This document shows positions 36,219-44,543 of a stretch of DNA of 64,000 nucleotides, one piece after another. The notes under the pieces were generated by a model. That model worked only from the letters and a program-made list of their open reading frames with translations, was not told the DNA's origin and did not search any database. The stretch is from assembly GCA_050633165.1 (NCBI GenBank), contig JBOEFZ010000002.1:1-64000 (forward strand), read 5' to 3'. How positions within the stretch are numbered: the first letter of the stretch is position 1; every line of letters starts with the position of its first letter. The DNA comes from TMED27 sp050633165. Lineage in GTDB: Bacteria > Pseudomonadota > Alphaproteobacteria > Micavibrionales > Micavibrionaceae. Made by a program: the position numbers and the translations under genes.

Positions 36219-39026
36219 ATGCCTGACCAGAACCTTGCACAATTGTATGCGCAAAACATTGATTTATCTGGCAAAGATTTCGAACAATTAAGCGAACCAC
36301 AAAAAGAAGCCGTAAGAGGTGTCGTTGATACTCTTGCGGATGGTCACATGCGCGTTTTAGTTGTTATGCCAACACAGACAGGTAAAACAGGCGTGTACCT
36401 CTATATCATTGATCAACTCCGTAAAAATGGCGTGCTTGATCAAGCATTAGCGATGACACCATATACGCACCTTGCCAAAGCTATTCTTGATGATGAAATA
36501 CCCAAATTTGCTTCAACTATTCACGAGGATGGTGTCGCTCAAAAACTCAATCTACAAGAGGGCATGTGGGATACAGACTTGGCAGTAGCGGCATATGCTG
36601 GTGGTACGACCGCACTTTTAGACGATGAGATAATCGATAAAGATCGTATTGGCCTTATTGCGCTTGATGAGGCTCACATGGCTCTTTCTGATAGGCGTCA
36701 GCAGGCATTACGTGGTGTACCTAGTGCGGTTGAAATTGCAGTAACTGCAAGCCCCAACTATTCTCAACGCAAAAACTTAGAAAATGAAGGCTATGTCGAG
36801 GCTTATCACCTAACTGTTAAAAAATCCGTAGAACGTGGTTTTTCTGCCGAGCTTAGAAATGTTCTAGTTGAATTAGAAGACTTTGAAGGTTCACTTGATG
36901 ACGTTTCCGTTGACTCAACGGGTGATTACAGCATTCAAGAATTGGATAAACTTCTAATGCAGGAAGCTGTTATTCAAGCTGGCGTGAATGTTCTCAAAAA
37001 TTATCAAGATCCGATTACAGGCCGTCATTTGACCGAGGGAACAGGTATTGTGTTTTGTAATGGCATTAATCATGCACGCGCATGGGCAGAACGTGCCAAT
37101 CAAGAAATTGACCCAAGCGAATGTGGTGATCGTATTCCTTGCGCAGCTATTTGGGGCGAAATGCCCAAAAAAGAAAAAGACAACCTTATCGCAAGGCATA
37201 AATCTGGTGAAATTATGGTGTTGGCAAATGCCGATATGCTAATTCATGGCTATGCAAATTCCGATGTTGATTTCATTCTTAACGGTAAACCAACGCGTTC
37301 TGGTGTTGTTGCGGAGCAAAGGCCAGGCCGAGCGATTGGCTTGCCTGTAATTGGAGATGGACTTGGCAAAAAACTCGTTTTTGGCAAAAGAGCGACAGTA
37401 TTAGATTTGGTTTTTCCAGCTAACCGCAATCATCAGCTTCTTTACGGTGATGTTGTGGGGGGCTATCTATTTGAGCATTCTAGTTCTTCACCAGCCACAA
37501 ATTCTTCTCATCAAGTTAATTTGCATGACCTTCCCGTATTCCACGGCATACGCTTTCACTATTCCGAAGAAGAGGTGCTTAACTTTGTTTCTGGACGAGA
37601 GCGGCAAAAAAGATTGAATTCTAATCCACATATGTTGAGGTATGCGCCGCTTATTCGCGAAGCGATGATGGATGCTGATCTCAAATCTTTCAGAGGTTTG
37701 TGGGGAAAAATTAGGGATATAGTCAGAGAACATGATCTTGATAAAAGCGGCGGAAATACAGTCTCAGAAGCAAGTGTTCGAGAGTTAGTATATGGTCGAG
37801 AATTACCATTTAAAGAAAATTGGAAAGAATATACTTTAACTGCCACAGTTGTGGCGGCGGCTATGGGCAAAAGGCCAGAAGCCGTTTATGGTCATATACC
37901 AGATGGCACACCAATGCGTGCTTTTCAGTGCAATAAGCTTTTTGCACCAGATTATGCTTATCCGATTGATTATGATTGGACACCAGAAGAAACAATTCAA
38001 GCAGAACGCCTTGGAGTTATGTTCACCGATGATCCAGCATTTGAAGCCGCGCTACGCACCGAGCAATACAATACTTACATTAGTAACGCTAAGGGAAGTA
38101 AGGGTCAGATAAAAATTCGTGCAAAAGATGGTGTATCTAGATTTCCTGACTATCGTTCTGTTGCGGACGCTACCGATTTATATGACGAAACTGAACTAGC
38201 TGAAACTTTAAATAGGGTATTAAGCAGTTTAACTCCAAGAGAAGATCGTGTTTTAAGAATGCGATATGGTCTTGGCAATGGGGTTGATTTTACTCTAGAA
38301 GAAGTTGGAAAGATGTTTAGCGTTCCAAGAGAGCGGATAAGGCAAATAGAAGCAAAAGCTTTACGCAAATTAAAACATCCTGCTCGTTCAAGGAAATTAA
38401 GAACTTTCTTGCCAGATGAGACACCTGCTTATGAATTAATTGATTTGGGTGATCATAAGAAATCAGGAGCTTTACGCGCATCTCATCCATCGGCTGTAAA
38501 CCGTGATCACGAAAGACAGCGTCAAAGTATTTTAGACTCTCTTAATCCTCAAAGAGTAAGAGATGGATATAATATTTCAGCTAAACTTGAAGAGGAAAAG
38601 CTTGAAGCGCGTTCAATGAGAATACTGCTTGATATGGCACATACAATTAACGCAATTCCAAATGGTCAAAACCCTCTCTTAGATCAATTAGAAGAAGCGG
38701 TACAAAGGGAAGCTAAACCTATTAATCTGAGCTTTGATATACCTAAAAGCTTTTTCAGAAAAAAACGTGGTGTCATTTTAAAAGCAACTTTCAGAAGAAG
38801 CTCTTCGGAGAGCGGTATTTCTCTTGCCGTTGAAAAAGTTCAGAATGGGAAAGTTACGGCAAAACAAGTATTCGAAGTACCAAAGGCTCTTATGTCAGGT
38901 GCAAAAGCCGAAATATACGAAGCAGATAATAACCGAATGGTTGTTGATGTTGCATCAAACGACAACATGGAGCATGATGTCTACGAACTTGATTGGCTTT
39001 TGGACGGTTACAGTGAGCCATCATAG
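36219..39026 (+). CDS. Superfamily 2 helicase fused to an RpoD-like sigma-70 region 4
   Basis: A 935-residue protein; the ATG at 36219 has a GGAG site 7 bp upstream (a TTG at 36213 is weaker). Helicase N-lobe: Walker A MPTQTGKTG (about 50-58), DEAH (about 150-153), TASP (about 176-179). Helicase C-lobe: TGIVFCNGINHARAWAE (about 275-291) and motif VI-like AEQRPGRAIGL (about 365-375). A linker contains an HTH-like TATVVAAAMGKRPEAVYG (about 541-558). Residues about 661-731 are a near-perfect sigma-70 region 4: LSSLTPREDRVLRMRYGLG, then FTLEEVGKMFSVPRERIRQI and AKALRKLKHPARSRKL. The last 200 residues are unrecognised, with a helical then beta-rich prediction. The gene stands alone in island A. 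The fusion implies RNA polymerase or -35 DNA engagement coupled to ATP-driven translocation, which is inference. Confidence 0.85.
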   Translation: MPDQNLAQLYAQNIDLSGKDFEQLSEPQKEAVRGVVDTLADGHMRVLVVMPTQTGKTGVYLYIIDQLRKNGVLDQALAMTPYTHLAKAILDDEIPKFASTIHEDGVAQKLNLQEGMWDTDLAVAAYAGGTTALLDDEIIDKDRIGLIALDEAHMALSDRRQQALRGVPSAVEIAVTASPNYSQRKNLENEGYVEAYHLTVKKSVERGFSAELRNVLVELEDFEGSLDDVSVDSTGDYSIQELDKLLMQEAVIQAGVNVLKNYQDPITGRHLTEGTGIVFCNGINHARAWAERANQEIDPSECGDRIPCAAIWGEMPKKEKDNLIARHKSGEIMVLANADMLIHGYANSDVDFILNGKPTRSGVVAEQRPGRAIGLPVIGDGLGKKLVFGKRATVLDLVFPANRNHQLLYGDVVGGYLFEHSSSSPATNSSHQVNLHDLPVFHGIRFHYSEEEVLNFVSGRERQKRLNSNPHMLRYAPLIREAMMDADLKSFRGLWGKIRDIVREHDLDKSGGNTVSEASVRELVYGRELPFKENWKEYTLTATVVAAAMGKRPEAVYGHIPDGTPMRAFQCNKLFAPDYAYPIDYDWTPEETIQAERLGVMFTDDPAFEAALRTEQYNTYISNAKGSKGQIKIRAKDGVSRFPDYRSVADATDLYDETELAETLNRVLSSLTPREDRVLRMRYGLGNGVDFTLEEVGKMFSVPRERIRQIEAKALRKLKHPARSRKLRTFLPDETPAYELIDLGDHKKSGALRASHPSAVNRDHERQRQSILDSLNPQRVRDGYNISAKLEEEKLEARSMRILLDMAHTINAIPNGQNPLLDQLEEAVQREAKPINLSFDIPKSFFRKKRGVILKATFRRSSSESGISLAVEKVQNGKVTAKQVFEVPKALMSGAKAEIYEADNNRMVVDVASNDNMEHDVYELDWLLDGYSEPS

Positions 39027-39033
39027 TAACATT

Positions 39034-39065
39034 AAAGGTGGCCTTTTTGGTGGCCTTATAAAAAG
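39034..39065. repeat. Tandem GGTGGCC motif at the right island end
   Basis: AAAGGTGGCCTTTTTGGTGG and its continuation repeats the two-copy GGTGGC layout, with the same 12-bp spacing, seen at 31428-31460. The two sites match at roughly four of five positions by eye. They bracket island A and look like integrase arm sites. Confidence 0.55.
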
Positions 39066-39109
39066 TTTATGTTTAACTTGTATTATTAATCAATAACCTA
39101 GGCGCTTAA

Positions 39110-39131
39110 TTGGAATACCGTACGGACGCCA
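39110..39131 (+). other. Degenerate tRNA-Glu 3' end (attachment site remnant)
   Basis: TTGGAATACCGTACGGACGCCA matches the tRNA-Glu 3' end (TTCGAATCCCGTACGGGACGCCA at 31294-31316) except for two substitutions and one missing G. Together with the integrase next to the tRNA it marks the right end of an integrated element of about 7.8 kb. Confidence 0.75.
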
Positions 39132-39481
39132 TTTGCCATATTCACCACCATTCATTATTGCTCACCAACGTTCGCCGTAAGTAAAGGTCACAAACGCTTA
39201 CATAGAATGTTTGTGCTCGTTATTGTTCACTATCATTCGCCTACAGCCGCAGATTTTGAGGGCACATTTGGGGTACATGCCCCCAGCCCCAAAATGCTTA
39301 TACCCCCACCCTGAATTTCGAATCTTCCCTGAAATTTCAAAAACAATGGCTATTAGTAGCAAGATTTACATTACGTAAGTGTTCATTATTGTTCGCACGA
39401 ATACGCCAAAAATAAGCGTGTACGCGGGATACAGAGCGCGATAAATTTAAAGAGAACAAATTACAGAACTTTGGATTTGAG

Positions 39482-39928
39482 ATGAAACTCACGAACACGG
39501 CGTGCAAAAATGCCAAGCCAAAAGAGAAACCATATAAAATGACTGACGGAGCAGGCATGTTCCTGCAAGTTATGCCTAACGGTTCAAAATACTGGCGCTT
39601 AAGATACAGATTTGCCGGTAGAGGCAAACAGTTGGCTTTAGGTGTTTATCCTGAAGTGACTTTACAAATAGCCAGAGAGAAAAGGCTAAAAGCTCGTAGA
39701 TTACTGGATCAAGACATTGATCCGGGGCAAGAGAAGAAGAAAAGAAAACGCCAATTAGCACTCGACACAGCCAACACGTTTAAAGTGATTGCTGAAGAAT
39801 GGGTTGAACACAATTCAGGCACTTGGAGCAAAAACCACGCAAACACAGTGAGGCGCAGGCTAGAAATGGACATCTATCCGAAAATTGGCAGCCTGCCGAT
39901 GAAAGAGATACACCTGTTTGTGGCATAG
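39482..39928 (+). pseudogene. Truncated P4-type integrase (N-terminal fragment)
   Basis: 148 residues matching only the DUF4102-type N-terminus and the beginning of the core-binding domain (YKMTDGAGMFLQVMPNGSKYW near residues 18-38; LGVYPEVTLQIAREKR). It stops after MKEIHLFVA, where a complete enzyme would continue for about 250 residues with the catalytic domain. It lacks all catalytic residues and is a remnant of a second element inserted at the same tRNA. Confidence 0.85.
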
Positions 39929-40052
39929 TCATCAAACTTTTAACAAAGCTCAAATTTCCTTCACCGACCAGTAACACATCACCAAGACCGCACCATGCAC
40001 CAAGGCGTAATTTTGAAAACGCTTCAATGGTGCTCCTTATTGTATCAAACAT
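39929..40052 (-). pseudogene. 5' fragment of a BMT5/DUF2431-like methyltransferase gene
   Basis: A minus-strand reading frame starts ATG at 40052 behind a GGAATT site. Its first 40 or so residues include LGDVLLVGEGNLSFVKSLM, close to the SAM-binding start of the BMT5-like (DUF2431) methyltransferases (VLLVGEGNFSFA). Similarity ends near 39929, exactly where the truncated integrase ends, after which the frame runs antisense through integrase sequence. Confidence 0.55.
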
Positions 40053-40187
40053 ATTTAATTCCTTTCATTCAGGCACAAAAAAACACCGCAGGGCGCACCC
40101 GTGATGTTGTTAAGTTTATATTACAAATCATATACTTTACTGCACAAAAGACTCGCCTATGCGGAAGAGGTGTAGTATGAGTTTAGA

Positions 40188-40757
40188 ATGGGAAAAGCAA
40201 AAATTATATTATTGTGTTTGGAGGCTGCTATGGGTGTAGCTCTCCAAATGTTAACTAATCCGCCGGTGTGGTTGTCTGTATCGCTTATCGCTTTTATTAT
40301 CTTAATAATGATAATAACCCTGTTATGGCCTTCTAAAAGAGCCGATAAGCAGGAAAATGAAAATATATCTATAGCGCAGAAGCTGTTCTCATTTATAAAT
40401 ACAGGTCATATAAATCAGAATGTAAGTATCGGAAATACGCAGCGTGAAATAACAGATGATTTTAAAAATCAATTTCCTTTGATTGTAAAAAATATTACCG
40501 CAAGAAAGTTCCACTTGCATTGTAATTATAATGACCCTGAATCAGTTAATTTTGCCATGCAATTAAAGGAGTTTTTTATTGGAAAAGGATACGAATACAA
40601 TGGCTTAAATTCTCATACAGGCATATCTGGCGGGGATGGCAGATGCATCATTGAAGTCGATGATGATACAATTCATGTTACTATAGGCTTAAATATAAGC
40701 ACAGATAGCCTCCTAAATATAGGAAGTGGTCTGTCTACAGGTATGGGGAAGATATGA
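40188..40757 (+). CDS. Two-TM membrane protein, IS1595 passenger
   Basis: A 189-residue protein with two adjacent hydrophobic segments near the start (about 5-22 and 27-47) then a soluble C-terminal part of some 140 residues with GHINQNVSIGNTQREITDDF and KFHLHCNYNDPESVNFAMQ. It lies inside the inverted repeats of the IS1595 element, and its stop overlaps the next ORF as ATGA. Unknown function. Confidence 0.6.
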   Translation: MGKAKIILLCLEAAMGVALQMLTNPPVWLSVSLIAFIILIMIITLLWPSKRADKQENENISIAQKLFSFINTGHINQNVSIGNTQREITDDFKNQFPLIVKNITARKFHLHCNYNDPESVNFAMQLKEFFIGKGYEYNGLNSHTGISGGDGRCIIEVDDDTIHVTIGLNISTDSLLNIGSGLSTGMGKI

Positions 40758-40894
40758 CGGAAATCAAAGACAACAAACAGCGTGACCAAATATTAGCAAA
40801 AATGCTAAGCACCCCTCCCACTCCAAATAAGCCCATTAAAGAGACGGAATCGGATAAAGATCAGAATGATCGTGATCCTGCCTTTCGGTCGTGA
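40754..40894 (+). CDS. Small IS1595-associated protein
   Basis: A 46-residue hydrophilic protein (MTEIKDNKQRDQILAKMLST start, then PPTPNKP) whose ATG overlaps the previous stop. The R.ML.TPP.P pattern matches small proteins I recall beside IS1595-family transposases in alphaproteobacteria. It is convergent with the transposase gene, with stop codons 1-2 bp apart. Confidence 0.6.
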   Translation: MTEIKDNKQRDQILAKMLSTPPTPNKPIKETESDKDQNDRDPAFRS

Positions 40895-40895
40895 G

Positions 40896-41822
40896 CTAAG
40901 CGTACATAAGGCGTTTACCCTCTGCGCCTTTTAGTGCAAGCGTAGCACGCTCGCTATCGTCCATATCACGTGTGTTGTAGCGGAAGTCAAACTCGCTTAA
41001 ATAGCGTTGCAAGTGACGCTCTGAGCAATGCTGGTAGATTCCCTTCATACCGCGCTTAAACACGCTAAAGAAGTTCTCAGCATTGTTTGTTGTTACACCA
41101 TCGCGCCAGTACTCACCAGCCGTGTGTTTTACAGTTTCATGCACTGTAAACTCTTTACCTGTTTGGGTATATAGGCGACTTTCGTCTGTATATAAAACGC
41201 TATCTTCTAGCACGTTCTTTTTAAGAATCTCACGAACGCTTTCTTTATCTGCGCGATCAACATGGAATGTACGGCTTTTACCGCCACTAACTAAAGCAAC
41301 AACGGACAACTGGCTAGAGTGTGAGGGCTTGCCGCGTTTAGTGCGCTTTGTAACAACTTCTTTTTTACCGAAATATGTTTCATCTGCTTGCACGCTTTCA
41401 CCGCTACCACCCATTGGGGGTGGGTTAGTGTCGTTCATTGCTTCACGTATGCGGTGTGCCATAAACCACGCTGTTTTATACGTTACGCCGATCATGCGGT
41501 GTAATTGGTGGGCGCTCATGCCTTTTTTAGACGCGCAAATCAAGTGCGTTGCTAGTATCCATTTGTGCAAAGGAATATGGCTACGCTCGTAAACTGTGCC
41601 AGTACGGACGGTAAAACGCTTACGGCAATCGCCGCAGTGATAATAATCCTTAACCTCTTTAGGCACTGGGTTCTTTTTAGATGGCTTAGACATCATTTTC
41701 GTAGGCTTACACTTTTCAGTGCCACCACAGTGCGGACAATGCACACCATTAGCCCATTTAAGTTGCTCTAAATGCTGTCTTGCAGCGTCTTCATCGTGGT
41801 ATATTTTATTTGTAATGTTCAT
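40896..41822 (-). CDS. IS1595-family (ISXO2-like) transposase
   Basis: A 308-residue transposase. An N-terminal zinc ribbon (CPHCGG, then CGDC, about 30-66) precedes a DDE/N-type catalytic domain: VQADETYFGKKE (first Asp), VLYTDESRLY (second Asp) and the Glu/His-containing HTAGEYWRDGVTTNNAENFF region with EFDFRYNTR. It looks intact. Confidence 0.93.
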   Translation of the reverse strand: MNITNKIYHDEDAARQHLEQLKWANGVHCPHCGGTEKCKPTKMMSKPSKKNPVPKEVKDYYHCGDCRKRFTVRTGTVYERSHIPLHKWILATHLICASKKGMSAHQLHRMIGVTYKTAWFMAHRIREAMNDTNPPPMGGSGESVQADETYFGKKEVVTKRTKRGKPSHSSQLSVVALVSGGKSRTFHVDRADKESVREILKKNVLEDSVLYTDESRLYTQTGKEFTVHETVKHTAGEYWRDGVTTNNAENFFSVFKRGMKGIYQHCSERHLQRYLSEFDFRYNTRDMDDSERATLALKGAEGKRLMYA

Positions 41823-41908
41823 ACTATTATAATCTCATAAATAGTATGTGCAGTCAAGTATACAATTAGGTTTATAATCCCATATATTTTATGTTAGCGC
41901 AAGGATTT

Positions 41909-43024
41909 TTATGATTCTAATTCTTCAACGCTAGCCAAACGGTAGCTTGTGCTGCGACCACTTCCAGGGTTTTTAATAAAAGCGCCCATTTCCAAAAGCT
42001 CTTTAATATCCCGAAAAGCTGTATCCGTTGAACATTTTGCCAATTTTGCGTATTTAGATGTATTCATATGACCTTTAAAATCTTCAAACATTCTGTTCAC
42101 GATCAAACGTTGTCGCCCATTTACTGATGTCTGATTTAAATGGTCCCATAATTTGGATTTATGAAGGACAGTGGCCAATGTATCTTCCGCACCTTCAATT
42201 GCGCGTTCAAGGCATTTCAAAAACCATAGGAGCCACTTCGTAATATCGACATCGCTCTTTTGCTGCGCCTCAAGCTGCGCATAATAATCTTTACGTTCCG
42301 CTTCAATTTGTGCCGACATAGAATAGAAGCGCTCCGCTGTATTATCCGCTCTCGCCAAAGCCATATCTGCAATAGCGCGTGCAATACGGCCATTCCCATC
42401 TTCAAACGGGTGGATTGTTACAAACCATAGATGCGCAATGGCAGCTGTGATAACAGCATCCATGTCGGAGTTTTTATCGAGCCATTTTAAAAAAGCATCC
42501 ATTTCTATTTTAAGTACTTTTGAACCAGGCGCTTCAAAATGAACTTTTTCAAGTCCGATAGGACCGGAAACAACCTGCATAGCACCTGCCTCTTCAGGAC
42601 GATACGCACCAACCGTAATGCGCTGCATACCACTTCGCCCTGTTGGAAAAAGTGCAGCATGCCAATCAAACAGACGATCTTGCGTGAGAGGTTTTTTAAA
42701 ATTCTGCGTAGCATCCAGCATCATCTCAACAATGCCTTCAACATCACGGCTGGCAGGAACAAGGCTCGCCATATCAATACCAAGTCTGCGCGCAATGGAT
42801 GAACGAACCTCTTCCGGATTGAGGGCCTCTCCCTCAATCGCCGAGGATTTGAGAACATCATTTGTTAGGGTGTTGAGGCTAGCCTCTTGCTTTAAATCAA
42901 AGCCAAGCGCTAGCATGCGGCCCAACAACCGTCCCTGTATATGCCTGACCTTAATCAGGCATGGCGTTACACTCTCCTGATCCCAGGAAAAATTAGGCCA
43001 ATCTTTATGTTCATAAATCCACAT
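41909..43024 (-). CDS. Fic family protein (DUF4172 N-terminus)
   Basis: A 371-residue predicted AMPylase, from the ATG at 43024 (a GTG at 43033 is also possible). The DUF4172-type N-terminus starts MWIYEHKDWPNFSW. The inhibitory helix motif SSAIEGEAL (about 60-68) has the S...EG pattern that blocks ATP. The canonical Fic motif HPFEDGNGR is at about 205-213. A C-terminal winged-helix domain (about 290-371) ends in KNPGSGRSTSYRL. All catalytic residues are present. Lone gene beside mobile-element remnants. Confidence 0.92.
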   Translation of the reverse strand: MWIYEHKDWPNFSWDQESVTPCLIKVRHIQGRLLGRMLALGFDLKQEASLNTLTNDVLKSSAIEGEALNPEEVRSSIARRLGIDMASLVPASRDVEGIVEMMLDATQNFKKPLTQDRLFDWHAALFPTGRSGMQRITVGAYRPEEAGAMQVVSGPIGLEKVHFEAPGSKVLKIEMDAFLKWLDKNSDMDAVITAAIAHLWFVTIHPFEDGNGRIARAIADMALARADNTAERFYSMSAQIEAERKDYYAQLEAQQKSDVDITKWLLWFLKCLERAIEGAEDTLATVLHKSKLWDHLNQTSVNGRQRLIVNRMFEDFKGHMNTSKYAKLAKCSTDTAFRDIKELLEMGAFIKNPGSGRSTSYRLASVEELES

Positions 43025-43199
43025 GATAATCACCGCATATTTTATATGTGATTATACCGTGCATTCACCGTAAAGGCAACTATATTCACTGCATATTATG
43101 CGGTAATTAAGCACATTAATCGGCTCATGGAAGATATTTCATACTACATATTATCACACAACTTTATGGGAAATTGTATAATTTAATTAGTAATTTCAA

Positions 43200-43805
43200 T
43201 CATTTAGGGAGACGAGACAGCACTCTGCGCGCGTCTTCTTCTGTCATATCCAAATCCTTGAACAAATCATCTTGCAGCCAGTAGTTTATTTTAAGGATTT
43301 CGAGCAGAATTTTATCAGAAAAAGCCTCTAGAAACGTGACTAGATTAATCAATCTCAATCCATCACTACGGTCTGATTGAAACAAAATATGCGGCGTTAT
43401 CGGCTCAGAAAATGCAGTTTGCTGAATTTCCGTTTCAACATTTTTGAAAAACTCTTCACGCGATGTGCCTTTAGCCCACTTTTGAAACAGTCTAAAACGT
43501 ACACCGCATCTAAAAATCATCAACACATCATGATGAATGAGATAACCAATAATCTGCCCTATAGAAAGCGGGCCTTTTTCATCATTCGTTTCTATTTTTG
43601 TTTGATAGAGAAGATCCTTTAAATCCATATTGTCTACTAAACGACGCGCATGAATACAAAAATCAATTAAGTCGTCAGCCGCCAGAATATCTTGGCGCTC
43701 ATTTACTTCATTAATCAAAATGGGGTTGGACGTCGCATATGCAGATAGCCTCGCTATTGCACTCAAAGAACTCTCATAACTTACGCGTACTACTTTTTTA
43801 TCCAT
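43200..43805 (-). CDS. Hypothetical protein coupled to a DUF2779 fragment
   Basis: A 201-residue, mainly helical soluble protein with IDFCIHARRLVDNMD and a C-terminal DLDMTEEDARRVLSRL. Its start overlaps the stop of the preceding DUF2779 remnant by 8 bp, so the two were once co-translated. Not recognised. Confidence 0.55.
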   Translation of the reverse strand: MDKKVVRVSYESSLSAIARLSAYATSNPILINEVNERQDILAADDLIDFCIHARRLVDNMDLKDLLYQTKIETNDEKGPLSIGQIIGYLIHHDVLMIFRCGVRFRLFQKWAKGTSREEFFKNVETEIQQTAFSEPITPHILFQSDRSDGLRLINLVTFLEAFSDKILLEILKINYWLQDDLFKDLDMTEEDARRVLSRLPK

Positions 43806-44397
43806 CGCTATATTCTCTCAAAACATCGAGAAGCATTGCCATTGCATAGGTATCTTGCTTACAATATTCAGTGAAGTTATGCCACAAATCTGGCAAATCG
43901 TCTTCTCTCATTTGCCCCTGCATAAAATTGCCGTATTGAATCATGGCTTCACCACCATGGCTGATCTCCATGTCCTTGCAATCCAAATCCGTAAAGGTCG
44001 GCAGCACCGCCTTGATCGAAGCTGAGCTATTTTGGTTAGGGTGGTATAGCCAACGTTTCTTGAACGGCACCAGCAAATCCAGCACACGGGCATTGATCGA
44101 CTGAATGTCTGCGGCCAGATCTGGGAAGTCTCTGGCCAGTTCATTGTTTCGCGCAATTTCAAATGCCTGATTATAGACCAAGATCGTGCCCTCATTACCA
44201 CACAGCTCAATCAGCCTTTCTGCAAAAGCGCGGCGCGGATCCGTGCGCTCTTTGTGCAGATATTCATCATGAACCAACTCAGCGCTATGGCTTTCTTGCA
44301 CATACACGGAAAACTGGAACGGGATCTGCTGGAATGGCCGCGTGCCATCAAAGAGCGGGATGGCGGTTTGCAGCGTCTCATAGCCCAAGAAGTACAA
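43798..44397 (-). pseudogene. DUF2779 C-terminal fragment with a lost catalytic Asp
   Basis: 199 residues corresponding to the exonuclease-like C-terminal domain of DUF2779 proteins (IPLFDGTRPFQQIPFQFS near residues 13-30, then LVYNQAFEIARN and YCKQDTYAMAMLLD at the end). The N-terminal part is missing. The usual first motif reads LDFET; here it is YFLGYET, so the first catalytic Asp is Gly. The fragment starts exactly where the DUF2924 remnant begins on the other strand. Confidence 0.7.
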
Positions 44398-44543
44398 AGG
44401 GTACAGTCACGGTCACCACAAACGGCTTCACCTACCAAAACAAAGAATATTCAAGCCTCTCCACCATCACGAATGAAATCACAGGATCACACTGGAATGG
44501 CTGGTTGTTTTTTGGTCTTAAAAACAAGAAAGATGCAGCATGA
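44398..44543 (+). pseudogene. DUF2924 C-terminal fragment
   Basis: The last 48 or so residues of a DUF2924 protein remain, with GTVTVTTNGFTYQNKEYSSL and TNEITGSHWNGWLFFGL. DUF2924 genes typically sit just upstream of large serine recombinases in alphaproteobacteria, as here (ATGA overlap at 44540). The upstream part was lost at a junction with the DUF2779 fragment. Confidence 0.75.

Larger units (their letters stand above)
39027..39481. other. 455-bp island junction region
   Basis: Gene-free stretch holding the right-end GGTGGC repeat (39034-39065), a degenerate tRNA-Glu 3' end (39110-39131), then about 350 bp with scattered short repeats of GTTCATTATTGTTCGC type (near 39155, 39215 and 39380). 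No convincing ORF. It is the boundary between island A and the remnant of a second tRNA-Glu-targeted element. Confidence 0.6.
40110..41882. mobile_element. IS1595-type insertion element with two passenger genes
   Basis: Imperfect terminal inverted repeats: AATCATATACTTTACTGCACA at 40126-40146 and its inverse at 41847-41867, matching at 18 of 21 positions, with weaker similarity further out. They enclose a membrane protein gene, a 46-residue ORF and an ISXO2-like transposase. The outer ends are approximate and I could not identify a clear target duplication. Confidence 0.65.
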
